Origin: Diabrotica undecimpunctata
Lineage: Eukaryota > Arthropoda > Insecta > Coleoptera > Chrysomelidae
NCBI RefSeq assembly: GCF_040954645.1
Contig: NC_092803.1
Location: 66,932,427 to 66,996,426, forward strand
DNA: 64,000 nt
Reading direction: 5' to 3'
The notes below the pieces were generated by a model, which was not told where the DNA came from, searched no databases, and saw only the letters and a program-made list of their open reading frames with translations. Shown in pieces: positions 37,623-42,490 of the stretch (position 1 is the stretch's first letter; each line of letters opens with the position of its first letter). Both the position numbers and the translations under genes were made by a program.

Positions 37623-38786
37623 TATATAAAGAGAGGCATCTCCTGCTTAAATAATTTGAGAGCTTGGTTTAACTGCATTTACGCTGATCTGCATCGAAAC
37701 CATTTATGGAGATTGCGTAGCCACGAGATTTTACAACCTACTACGCTTCTTCTGCCTTTTGTCCTGCATTAAATTACTTAATAGTTTGAATTTTTTACAT
37801 CTTATGATGTGCTCCAAGTGTTCCAACTTTCTTATTTTTATAGAAATTAAAACTTCACATTCACATTCACATTTTCCTAGTTGTTTGAGAACTTAAGCGT
37901 TTGTTTTGCGACCCATCAATGATATTTTCAGAATATGACGATAACACTACATTTCGAATGCTTCCAGGTTTTTAATGTTGGATTATTTCAGTAACCAGGC
38001 CTTAACCCCAACCAAAAGAATGGAAAAAATATAACATCGAAGCATTCTGATCCGGAATGTTATATTGATATTGCGATTACAGACAAGTTTTTCCATTCTA
38101 TTAATAGTTGATTGTGCAATGTCAATGCAGCTTCTTATTAATTGTTTCTGATTAGTACCTTTTTTAATCAATACTCCAAGATATTTGTACAAAGATATTT
38201 GTTTAATTTCTGTGTAGTCTAGTACTAGCTTAACTTTGATGTTTTGTGCTTTTGTAAATAAAATGAACTTAGTTTTCTTTAAATTTATTTTTAGTCCATA
38301 ATCGTTTAACCATATAATATGTGGCTTTTCACTTAATAATATATACTAGTATGCTGATATTTGGGTCGAAAATATTGACTATTCCTTTAAGAGATGCGAA
38401 CTATGTGCTCATCTTTGAGTAAAAGATCTTAAGAAGAATATTTGGTGCCATTGCCATTATCTGTCCTGTTTAAGTGTAAAAACCACATTTGAAGCAGGCG
38501 AGATAACTTTTGAAATCTATAAAAAATGTAAAGAAATTGCAAAGTGCAGGGATTTAATATCGTTCATAAGAATAAGTAGGCTAATAAGGACAGATTACCT
38601 GTCAACAGTGAATGCATACTACACTCTAAGATTAATGAATGTATTGATAACATTTGGAACGAGGGATCCACTTCGATAGAAAATTATTTGTTATATTAAA
38701 AAATTAAAACTCAAATTCGACGTTGTAATACAGAAAGAAAATAGTTACCTTAAACCAAAAAGAAGCAAAATTACAATCGGCTTCAT
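7564..38786 (-). CDS. GH1 beta-glucosidase (myrosinase-like family), 7 exons, 3' end outside window
   Basis: Secreted family 1 glycoside hydrolase that hydrolyses beta-glucosides by the retaining mechanism. Seven exons join in phase with GT-AG borders into 415 residues without a stop. Residues 1-14 form a short hydrophobic signal peptide ([14 protein letters not shown]). Family landmarks in order: [14 protein letters not shown] near 28-41, YHWDLPQ at 140-146, acid/base motif TFNEP with Glu186, NVYTAY near 326, and nucleophile motif ITENG with Glu397. The 211-residue gap between the two Glu residues is normal for GH1. N-glycosylation sequons (for example N67-S-T and N-G-T in exon 6) fit secretion. 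GH1 enzymes are usually about 490-510 residues, so 80-100 C-terminal residues lie beyond base 1. Introns measure 1400, 6682, 3462, 8578, 6467 and 3389 bp and are full of transposons. The substrate (plant glucoside, cellobiose or glucosinolate) cannot be read from the sequence. The exon model is my splice inference, but the protein match is strong. Confidence 0.93.
7780..7830 (-). repeat. Very short LINE 3' stub
   Basis: TTCTTCTTCTTAAAGTGCCC followed by TCTTCTTTCGAAGGT matches the extreme 3' end of the AAG-tailed LINE at 49055 (TTCTTCTTCTTAAAGTTCC). Only about 50 bp are retained. Confidence 0.5.
8160..8480 (+). mobile_element. Penelope-like element 3' end fragment
   Basis: Plus-oriented match to the last part of the Penelope-like copies: CATGTAATCGAATGAACTAT, GGAACGCAACTCAACAATAT, GCCAGATAAAATTA, and the terminal TTGTGGCTTATTC. 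It is 5'-truncated and diverged, in GH1 intron 6. The open frame across it is chance. Confidence 0.75.
8481..9195. other. Intron stretch with mariner-end-like words
   Basis: No gene. AAACACCCTGTACC (about 8861) and AAACACCCTGCATAG (about 8969) occur in the same orientation and recall Tc1/mariner termini, but no pair of inverted ends could be closed. Confidence 0.35.
9195..9560 (-). pseudogene. LINE C-terminal fragment
   Basis: Minus-strand translation reads [19 protein letters not shown], then [31 protein letters not shown] and TKWTDDLM, ending in [15 protein letters not shown]. This is the classic tail of an insect endonuclease-reverse transcriptase LINE. It differs from the AAG-tailed family. 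5'-truncated. Confidence 0.75.
9580..10870 (+). pseudogene. Tigger/TIGD1-like transposase, heavily decayed
   Basis: Broken reading frames on the plus strand keep order with Tigger transposases of the pogo group. An HTH remnant ([19 protein letters not shown]) comes first, then the second catalytic Asp region [14 protein letters not shown], then TDGLGSH and IQTLLHQ where the family has [15 protein letters not shown] and TFKAYYTR. The 5' edge carries ACCTCGACTTACGCGAACC, like a Tigger terminal repeat. Many stops. The matching right end was not found. It lies in GH1 intron 6. Confidence 0.65.
11085..11387 (-). CDS. GH1 exon 6 (NPIYVGDYP ... NVYTAY)
   Basis: Exactly 101 codons, phase 0 at both ends, bordered by TTTTTAG and GTAAGC. 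It encodes [42 protein letters not shown] and a tail ending SGLNDLFK. The Asn and Tyr of NVYTAY sit in the active-site pocket in family structures. Confidence 0.95.
11388..11800. other. Intron stretch, nothing recognised
   Basis: AT-rich, with no ORF or repeat that I can support. Confidence 0.4.
11804..11990. repeat. piggyBac end with periodic subterminal hairpins
   Basis: Starts next to TTAA (11800-11803), the piggyBac target. ACGGCGTG recurs at 11842, 11886 and 11931, 44-45 bp apart. The first two copies run into inverted repeats (GTGAGACAATACGTGTCTCAC-type, 11847-11867, and GTGG...CCAC, 11891-11911). This is the probable 3' end of the transposase pseudogene that follows. Confidence 0.55.
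12186..13776 (-). pseudogene. piggyBac transposase, disrupted
   Basis: From N to C, four minus-strand pieces remain. 13776-13537 has [20 protein letters not shown]. 13422-13225 has [16 protein letters not shown]. 13012-12749 has [19 protein letters not shown] and [10 protein letters not shown], which carry a catalytic Asp. 12746-12186 has [27 protein letters not shown] and a C-terminal Cys ribbon (RCVVCYKA ... [14 protein letters not shown]). The family needs about 550-600 residues, and the gaps are frameshifts plus a LINE stub at 13075-13200. Subterminal repeats at 11804-11990 mark its 3' side. Confidence 0.85.
13075..13200 (-). mobile_element. LINE 3' end inserted in piggyBac pseudogene
   Basis: Minus-strand translation gives [20 protein letters not shown], the usual last residues of a common insect LINE family (nucleotide hallmark CCAATTTTGGACATAGGCCT). 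It separates two parts of the piggyBac ORF, so it arrived later. Confidence 0.65.
13990..15960 (-). mobile_element. Degenerate LINE (endonuclease end through RT)
   Basis: Reading leftward: an endonuclease end with [11 protein letters not shown] (about 15860-15840), a linker piece at 15712-15527, RT text [19 protein letters not shown] and [13 protein letters not shown] (15014-14772), and [19 protein letters not shown] and [12 protein letters not shown], where YADD has become FADS (14706-14419). The C-terminal end fades near 14000. It belongs to the same broad family as 23320-25985 and 49055-50390. Many stops. In GH1 intron 5. Confidence 0.82.
15961..17085. other. Intron stretch with one LINE tail
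   Basis: Mostly AT-rich sequence without ORFs. CTAAGAAGAAGAAGAAGATC near 16826-16845 looks like the AAG tail of a truncated LINE. Nothing else is supportable. Confidence 0.4.
17085..17285 (-). pseudogene. LINE C-terminal fragment, GC-rich
   Basis: Minus-strand sense reads [21 protein letters not shown] text with PRPRQ and GRPRR patterns, typical of the R-rich LINE tail (RPRRRWEDDI). It is locally much richer in G and C than its surroundings. It abuts a plus-oriented LINE fragment. Confidence 0.5.
17290..17540 (+). pseudogene. LINE post-RT fragment
   Basis: Reads [20 protein letters not shown] then FERQS and, after frame changes, [20 protein letters not shown]. The pattern YGCETW...FERR...RIFGP matches insect LINE C-terminal regions. 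The shadow ORFs on the other strand are not genes. Confidence 0.65.
17855..17949 (-). CDS. GH1 exon 5 ([13 protein letters not shown])
   Basis: A 95-nt exon bordered by TTTAAG and GTAAGT. It encodes [17 protein letters not shown] followed by [14 protein letters not shown], the usual GH1 stretch after the acid/base region. It restores phase 0. It was not visible as a long ORF and was found by filling the gap between exons 4 and 6. Confidence 0.92.
18050..20670 (+). pseudogene. piggyBac transposase, split by a Penelope pair
   Basis: The first part (18050-18505) has [18 protein letters not shown], acidic text and [15 protein letters not shown]. After the insertion (18506-19550) it resumes with FCG-type text, [44 protein letters not shown], then [13 protein letters not shown] and IRPTS (the DE-piggyBac core), ending with a lysine-rich tail near 20650. 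Several stops. Removing the insertion and one TSD copy restores IQFTGQ, the usual piggyBac wording. Confidence 0.78.
18506..19550. mobile_element. Penelope-like head-to-head inverted pair
   Basis: Two 5'-truncated 3' ends point away from each other. The left arm (18506-about 18850) is minus. The right copy (about 18853-19550) is plus and keeps the last coding residues [20 protein letters not shown] before its stop near 18942. Flanking TSD TACAATTTACG at 18495-18505 and 19551-19561. The right arm ends with TGCCACAAGAAAATAGCGTC, which the left arm lacks. Confidence 0.85.
20672..22530 (+). mobile_element. Tc1/mariner relic with about 230-bp inverted arms
   Basis: Left arm 20672-20905 and right arm 22299-22530 are inverted copies of each other, roughly 80 percent alike by eye. 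Paired words are AATTCCCTATACCTAAGTAC, GAGTTATGTCTAC, TAGTTGGACAT and ACAGATTCATTATTAGA. Between them lies a decayed transposase. An inner pair of ends (CAAGGTGTTC and its inverse) is flanked by TA, so the true terminus may be internal. Confidence 0.75.
20960..21935 (+). pseudogene. Tc1/mariner-type transposase, decayed
   Basis: Broken frames keep family order: [26 protein letters not shown] and [20 protein letters not shown], then GNLN and [19 protein letters not shown] and [14 protein letters not shown], and TTPGDMK, ending [12 protein letters not shown]. These correspond to the catalytic Asp and DDE region of insect mariner-like transposases (family text RSPDLTPLDFFLWG). Stops and frameshifts are frequent, so it is inactive. 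Confidence 0.8.
22586..22641. repeat. Small inverted repeat, MITE-like
   Basis: GGGTGTCC at 22586-22593 is mirrored by GGACACCC at 22634-22641, and the flanks AATAC and GTATAATT extend the pairing weakly. The words resemble mariner termini. About 56 bp in all. Confidence 0.4.
22700..23290 (-). pseudogene. LINE ORF1-like remnant
   Basis: In minus sense the broken text ends with [20 protein letters not shown] and [16 protein letters not shown], the C-terminal wording of LINE ORF1 proteins (TKEV...R..L.P.L..A....Y.KLIV). The upstream part starts [17 protein letters not shown]. It lies head-to-head with the plus-strand LINE that follows and belongs to another copy. Confidence 0.5.
23320..25985 (+). 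mobile_element. 5'-truncated LINE: endonuclease, RT and C-terminus
   Basis: Starts inside the endonuclease (FYYAGKDDD, then [49 protein letters not shown]). RT pieces follow: [63 protein letters not shown] and [12 protein letters not shown]. The tail has [28 protein letters not shown] and [13 protein letters not shown], and ends at a GGAGGAGGA tract. Several frameshifts and stops. In GH1 intron 4. Confidence 0.85.
25986..26527. other. Intron stretch, nothing recognised
   Basis: AT-rich sequence next to the exon 4 donor. The open frame at 26019-26213 looks like chance, with hydrophobic low-complexity content. Confidence 0.4.
26528..26920 (-). CDS. GH1 exon 4 (acid/base TFNEP)
   Basis: Acceptor TTTTTAG and donor GTAACA flank 393 nt. 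The exon encodes the middle of the barrel: [17 protein letters not shown] and HWITFNEP with catalytic acid/base Glu186, ending at EEFRPTQKG. An intact NEP motif favours a normal O-glucosidase over a plant myrosinase, in which that Glu is a Gln. Insect myrosinases also keep the Glu, so it does not separate those two. Confidence 0.96.
26921..27990. other. Intron stretch with repeats and an unplaced ORF fragment
   Basis: A direct repeat (CGTGGCACT.GTTCCGTGAC) occurs at 27380 and 27412. From 27660 the plus strand reads [20 protein letters not shown], then [17 protein letters not shown] and QKCG near 27970-28025. The last wording (F..RFK...TNTC..C) occurs in transposon-derived insect proteins, but I cannot name the family. 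Confidence 0.35.
27990..28957 (-). pseudogene. LINE RT fragment, minus
   Basis: From 28957 leftward: [53 protein letters not shown] (a degenerate NNIRYADD) and [18 protein letters not shown]. Many stops. It meets a plus-strand LINE tail head to head at about 28958. Confidence 0.7.
28958..29440 (+). pseudogene. LINE C-terminal fragment, plus, AAG-tailed family
   Basis: [20 protein letters not shown] and [19 protein letters not shown], then [47 protein letters not shown] and [17 protein letters not shown], ending in AGAAGAAGGA. There is a deletion between SHDLR and the WTDKV part. Confidence 0.8.
29441..30382. other. Intron stretch, nothing recognised
   Basis: Long AT-rich sequence between a LINE tail and GH1 exon 3, with no ORF or repeat I can support. 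Confidence 0.4.
30383..30583 (-). CDS. GH1 exon 3 ([13 protein letters not shown] ... [11 protein letters not shown])
   Basis: Bordered by TTATTAG and GTAAGC. It encodes 67 residues including [17 protein letters not shown], a D-Y-H block and [11 protein letters not shown], all standard in GH1. A pogo-type transposon ends only 70 bp upstream of this acceptor, at 30654. Confidence 0.95.
30654..32708 (-). mobile_element. Complete-ended pogo/Tigger transposon
   Basis: Terminal inverted repeats start CAGTAGAACCCCTCT at both ends, and the flanks are TA (30652-30653 and 32709-32710), the pogo/Tc1 target. Inner words GGTCGGATTA also mirror. At 2055 bp it holds one transposase ORF. It sits in GH1 intron 2 in the same orientation as the gene, 70 bp before the exon 3 acceptor. 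Confidence 0.92.
30993..32526 (-). pseudogene. pogo/Tigger (jerky-like) transposase, two lesions
   Basis: The ATG at 32526 starts [20 protein letters not shown], a CENP-B-type HTH. One frameshift near 32430 separates it from [20 protein letters not shown]. Next come a second HTH with [13 protein letters not shown], then the catalytic core: [14 protein letters not shown] (first Asp), [14 protein letters not shown] (second Asp) and [20 protein letters not shown] (third acidic). An in-frame TGA near 31725 replaces the usual Trp before FFDEFV. The C-terminus is acidic ([10 protein letters not shown]). Two lesions in about 500 codons mark a recent loss. Confidence 0.92.
32711..33358. other. Intron stretch, mostly unrecognised
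   Basis: No coding sequence. Its last bases (about 33340-33358) appear to begin a Penelope remnant that continues beyond the SINE. Confidence 0.4.
33340..33720 (-). mobile_element. Penelope remnant hosting the SINE
   Basis: Joining across the SINE gives TTGACGTTTTAATGTA then CACTTCGGAAATCGTTCT, matching the Penelope 3' block TTGACGTTTCAATTTC and CACTTCGGAAATCGTTCTC at 39397. So the SINE landed in an older Penelope 3' fragment. The extent is uncertain. Confidence 0.6.
33371..33662 (-). mobile_element. tRNA-derived SINE with 12-bp target duplication
   Basis: The minus-strand head (33662-33590) has a pol III A box (TAGCGCAAGCGG) and a perfect B box (GGTTCGAATCC) in a degenerate tRNA fold. A tRNA-unrelated body of about 200 bp and an ATT-type tail at 33371-33380 follow. 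The duplication CGTTTTAATGTA lies at 33359-33370 and 33663-33674. The anticodon arm is not a good tRNA, so this is a SINE and not a tRNA gene. Confidence 0.9.
33721..35090. other. Intron stretch, nothing firmly identified
   Basis: 33790-34780 shows no gene or repeat. 34800-35080 has an open plus frame ([12 protein letters not shown] ... [11 protein letters not shown]) and lower AT content, which may be retroelement debris. I do not recognise it. Confidence 0.35.
35095..35400 (+). pseudogene. LINE RT fragment
   Basis: After frame correction: [42 protein letters not shown] and [11 protein letters not shown]. This is the RT region around the G-D-NYR and QQGFR motifs of an insect LINE. 5'- and 3'-truncated. 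Confidence 0.7.
35374..35712 (-). other. Unidentified minus-strand ORF
   Basis: 112 residues without a stop: [40 protein letters not shown] and a Ser-rich end. I do not recognise a family. It sits at the 3' side of an R1-like LINE and overlaps an AAG tract, so it is probably retroelement-derived and not a host gene. Confidence 0.25.
35715..36800 (-). pseudogene. R1-like LINE RT, decayed, GC-rich
   Basis: Minus-strand text: [57 protein letters not shown] and [19 protein letters not shown]. These match R1-type RTs (YRPICLL, FRKGRST, VPQGSVLGP.LWN..YD). Many stops. The base composition is clearly less AT-rich than the surrounding intron. Confidence 0.75.
36801..37265. other. Intron stretch before GH1 exon 2 donor
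   Basis: The minus strand holds a short open text ([34 protein letters not shown]) followed by broken frames. It could be a decayed transposon ORF. I cannot assign it. Confidence 0.3.
37266..37348 (-). CDS. GH1 exon 2 ([14 protein letters not shown])
   Basis: Acceptor TTGTAG precedes the exon and donor GTAAAA follows. It encodes [16 protein letters not shown] and then the GH1 N-terminal signature [14 protein letters not shown], whose Gln38 belongs to the glucose-binding subsite in the family. It is 83 nt long and leaves one base for the next codon. Confidence 0.93.
37430..37535 (+). pseudogene. Short LINE C-terminal fragment
   Basis: Reads [24 protein letters not shown] and KRIQGKI, the LEYLGHI...LLQLIIQGKI block of the AAG-tailed LINE family. 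It is cut off by the AT microsatellite. Confidence 0.6.
37539..37620. repeat. (TA)n microsatellite
   Basis: An uninterrupted AT alternation of about 80 bp (some 39 dinucleotides), with short ATATATAAA extensions to about 37630. It is likely length-polymorphic. It sits between two oppositely oriented LINE fragments. Confidence 0.97.
37635..38340 (-). pseudogene. LINE C-terminal half, minus
   Basis: Contains [33 protein letters not shown] text, [20 protein letters not shown] (38192-37983) and, further left, [14 protein letters not shown] near 37690. Same family as the LINE at 49055-50390. 5'-truncated before the RT catalytic motif. Confidence 0.75.
38341..38600 (+). pseudogene. LINE post-RT fragment
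   Basis: Broken text [27 protein letters not shown] and [19 protein letters not shown], like the [10 protein letters not shown]...Y.EP.I..FI region of LINEs. A remnant in GH1 intron 1. Confidence 0.5.
38749..38786 (-). CDS. GH1 exon 1 (start codon and signal peptide)
   Basis: ATG at 38786-38784 opens 12 codons encoding [12 protein letters not shown] and ends with a split codon AG, followed by donor GTAACT. Joined to exon 2 the split codon becomes AGC (Ser). This start is chosen because it gives a signal peptide directly ahead of the GH1 core and has a TATA box about 50 bp upstream. Confidence 0.85.
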
Positions 38787-38834
38787 CTTGAAACAATAAA
38801 TATACTTTTAGTAAAAAGGTAAACAAGGTGCTTT

Positions 38835-38842
38835 CTTATATA
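38835..38842 (-). promoter_or_regulatory. TATA box of the GH1 gene
   Basis: TATATAAG on the minus strand, about 50 bp upstream of the GH1 start codon. A start site about 30 bp downstream would leave a 5' UTR of only some 20 nt, as is common for insect secreted enzymes. No other core element is clear. Confidence 0.5.
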
Positions 38843-39099
38843 CCTATATTTTCAATTACAAAATTTAAATTAAAGTAATTAATCCCTACTTAAACTTAAA
38901 CAACTTGATTTCTGCTTAAGATTAGAGTAGTTTGTCGTTTATAGATTGCGATTTTTATGATTAAACTACCCAAACAGCTGGGCAAACATTGTATAACAAT
39001 AAACATTTTTGTTTTTTTTATTTTGATATCTATTATGACTTATTATTTATGATTAATACAACATGCAATTTAAATTCATTTGCAAGATGAGAAGTACAT

Positions 39100-39155
39100 T
39101 TCCTTCTTAACGTGCCTTATCAAGGCTTCTTGAAGTTGGCGATAAACAAAAATCA
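39100..39155 (-). repeat. Very short LINE 3' stub
   Basis: TTCCTTCTTAACGTGCCTTA then CAAGGCTTCTTGAAGTTGGC resembles the terminal TTCTTCTTAAAGTGCC...GGAGGTTGG block of the AAG-tailed LINE. About 50 bp remain, some 300 bp upstream of the GH1 start. Confidence 0.4.
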
Positions 39156-39781
39156 AAACATAATTAAAAAATCAAAAAATTCTTACTCTAAAAAAGCGGC
39201 AACACTCCACACGCTGAATTGTCAACAATTTGAAGTATTCCGATATCAGTTGCATACAATTGTCTAATATATTTAATTAAAATTATTTCATAAAATTTAT
39301 ATTAATAATGTTCTGAAGCTATTTTCTTGTGGCATTTTAAATTAATTACTATTTAACTGGGAATAAGCCACAATTAAAGGTTAAAATACGTTTATTGACG
39401 TTTCAATTTCCACTTCGGAAATCGTTCTCAAAATACAAACATTAGTAAATTAAACAAATTTTGTTTTTGTTACTTAGTGAAAAATTCTTCTATTAATTTA
39501 ATTTTATCTGACTCATCTATATTGACAATTCAGACATACATTATACATTTTAAAGTAGACGACTTTAAAATGATATTGCCAATATTGTTGAGTTGCGTTC
39601 CTGGGACGACTTTACTTATAAGATAGTTCATTCGATTACATGAAATCAACTTTAACTTGAGAATATCCGTCAGAAAAGATCATAACATGTAATTCGTCTT
39701 TAAAAAGACAAATACATGCCATGATGACAGTAAAATTCTCCTGTTAGTGATTCCATAGTAAATTATGAGGGAAAAACCAGG

Positions 39782-39817
<36 letters not shown>

Positions 39818-39938
39818 CATAATACTATCCCGACATGGTAAGTATTTGATCTTGCATTTATTTTACCTTCAATAAATACCAAATTCCGATTTTATATGTT
39901 TGTTATTTAAAAAATATAAATGATGTATTCTCTATATG

Positions 39939-40276
39939 TTACTGACTTACCAATACTGGTATTTTCTTTTTAATAACTTCCTCTTTCAATATGGGTAACC
40001 AAATCCTACTACATTCTGCCGAGGAATTCGCGACACAATTGGTCTCATTTAGCATAATTAGAGCCGCTTCTTTGATTTTTCTCTTTTTACCATCCGTTTC
40101 TTTTAGGACTATATTTGAATCATTCCATTGAACCCTATGTTCATTATCCCATGCATGTTTACATATTTGAGATCTATCAAATTCTCTATTTTTAATATAG
40201 GATTGATGTTCACTTATTCTAACATTTAATGGCCTTGATGTTTCACCTAAATAAAACTGATCGCATTCACAATTTT
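39939..40276 (-). pseudogene. GIY-YIG endonuclease domain, left arm
   Basis: Encodes CECDQFYLGETSRPLNVRIS, EHQSYIKNREFDRSQ, CKHAWDNEHRVQW, then EAALIMLNETNCVANSSAE and [10 protein letters not shown], ending KIPVLVSQ. In Penelope-like elements this GIY-YIG-type nuclease follows the RT and nicks the target. FYLGETSR stands where relatives have YIGETGR. The copy starts at the Cys-containing edge of the domain, so the RT is missing. Confidence 0.88.
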
Positions 40277-40851
40277 CAACAATAGATCGAATAGAACAAA
40301 ACAACTTAGAACGAGATCCTACAACATATACAAGGGATAATACGAGGAAAATAACAATACCATATATAAAAGGATTATCGGAAAAGCTTAAAAGGATAGG
40401 AAATAAATTCAACATTTCAACAACATTCAAAACAACAAACACATTGAGATCTATTTTGTCCAAAACCAAACCTAACAATGAACAAGAAAGGACAAAGAAT
40501 TGCATTTATAAAATACCTTGTGAATGCGATCAGTTTTATTTAGGTGAAACATCAAGGCCATTAAATGTTAGAATAAGTGAACATCAATCCTATATTAAAA
40601 ATAGAGAATTTGATAGATCTCAAATATGTAAACATGCATGGGATAATGAACATAGGGTTCAATGGAATGATTCAAATATAGTCCTAAAAGAAACGGATGG
40701 TAAAAAGAGAAAAATCAAAGAAGCGGCTCTAATTATGCTAAATGAGACCAATTGTGTCGCGAATTCCTCGGCAGAATGTAGTAGGATTTGGTTACCCATA
40801 TTGAAAGAGGAAGTTATTAAAAAGAAAATACCAGTATTGGTAAGTCAGTAA
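40277..40851 (+). pseudogene. Penelope RT-EN linker and GIY-YIG domain, right arm
   Basis: Open on the plus strand from the junction. It reads ITIPYIKGLSEKLKRIGNKF, NISTTFKTTNTLRSILSK and NCIYKIPCECDQFYLGETSR, then the same C-terminus as the left arm. PYIKG-SEKL-RI and LRS-L-K are typical Penelope linker motifs. No ATG is near the junction, so it is a 5'-truncated domain without RT. The coding part itself is intact and unfrayed. Confidence 0.88.
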
Positions 40852-41444
40852 CATATAGAGAATACATCATTTATATTTTTTAAATAACAAACATATAAAA
40901 TCGGAATTTGGTATTTATTGAAGGTAAAATAAATGCAAGATCAAATACTTACCATGTCGGGATAGTATTATGAGGTTTTTTTTTTTTTTTTCCTGGTTTT
41001 TCCCTCATAATTTACTATGGAATCACTAACAGGAGAATTTTACTGTCATCATGGCATGTATTTGTCTTTTTAAAGACGAATTACATGTTATGATCTTTTC
41101 TGACGGATATTCTCAAGTTAAAGTTGATTTCATGTAATCGAATGAACTATCTTATAAGTAAAGTCGTCCCAGGAACGCAACTCAACAATATTGGCAATAT
41201 CATTTTAAAGTCGTCTACTTTAAAATGTATAATGTATGTCTGAATTGTCAATATAGATAAGTCAGATAAAATTAAATTAATAGAAGAATTTTTCACTAAG
41301 TAACAAAAACAAAATTTGTTTAATTTACTAATGTTTGTATTTTGAGAACGATTTCCGAAGTGGAAATTGAAACGTCAATAAACGTATTTTAACCTTTAAT
41401 TGTGGCTTATTCCCAGTTAAATAGTAATTAATTATATTAATAAT

Positions 41445-42490
41445 AATAAATGTTTTTGGTTATTTAATCAATATAATTCTAAAATTCAAAATATAATGAT
41501 TATTACAATTTTCTGATTAGCATACCATGGTGACGTCTATGAAAGATCGAGCAGTTCCGTATGGGTTTCGTATTATTAGCTGTGTTAGGAAAATTTGAAC
41601 TCCAAGGTTGACGTTCTGGAAATTTTAAATATAAGTGACGTCACTTTATATAAATTGTGACGTGCACGCATTTTTATATGAAAAATACCATACCTAAGAA
41701 TACAATTCACAACATTTACAACCTTCTACTTCTACTGGTGAACAGGAATCTCGTGAAACGGGTGGAGCTCTTAGTGCGCAGAGAGAGGAAGTATTCGGCC
41801 AGAAAAGGATGGAATTTACCAGAACATTACAATCATTCTATGGCTTGATAATCAATTGGTGAATATTAAAAATTTTATAATGTTGTCAATATGTGGATTA
41901 TCAAAGTAATACTGGGTATTTTTAGTTTTATATCTAAAAAAATGAGTTTTAAATAATTTACACAACAATTTACTGACTAAAAGGATAAGGGAATGATTTT
42001 TGGTGAGGTATGATATACAGTGTGTCCCAAAAAATTGTATACAAATGAAGAAAAGTTTATCTTACATTTTCCAAAAAAAAAATTCTTGAGAAAAAGCTCA
42101 GCTTAGAAAAAAAACAAAAGTAATGATTTGATTAAAATATAATATTTACCAAACAATAGATAATTGTGACATGTTTTTATTATAACTTTTTTATTAGTTT
42201 TTATTACATCATATTTTAAATAACATTTATTTATTTATTTTATTAGTGACATTTTAAATATACTTAGTTTTAGTTTAGTATCCTATACTATATCTACTAT
42301 GGCACCTATATAAAATAAATTAGATTTTTTTTACCCGTGGGGTTTAGAAATCCTCGGTATTTGACTCTTCATCATCAGAATCCCATTACGAATCACTGTC
42401 TCTTAAAGTTATGACAAATTTTCCATATTATTTTCCATTGTTACTAGTTAAACCAAAAATTCTTCCTCACAACTTTTTTGCATGATTGCA
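41445..42490. other. Unrecognised flank
   Basis: AT-rich. CAGTGTGTCCCAAAAAATTG at 42017-42036 is like a Tc1/mariner terminus and may be the end of the Sailor pseudogene, but no partner was found. A 63-residue open frame at 41657-41848 matches nothing I know. Confidence 0.35.

Larger units (their letters stand above)
39310..41431. mobile_element. Penelope-like head-to-head inverted pair, 2.1-kb palindrome
   Basis: The left copy (39310-40276, minus) and right copy (40277-41431, plus) are near-identical 3' halves of one Penelope-like element, joined at their truncated 5' ends. TSD TTATATTAATAAT at 39297-39309 and 41432-41444. The 3' untranslated regions hold a homopolymer that differs between arms (33 A at 39782-39814 against 16 T at 40976-40991). 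The left arm keeps 31 bp of 3' end missing on the right. It lies about 470 bp upstream of the GH1 TATA box. Confidence 0.92.

Noticed and set aside
39310..41431. Hammerhead ribozyme in the Penelope 3' region
   Set aside because: Such ribozymes occur in some Penelope elements, but I could not find the CTGATGA and GAAA core in the right arrangement.
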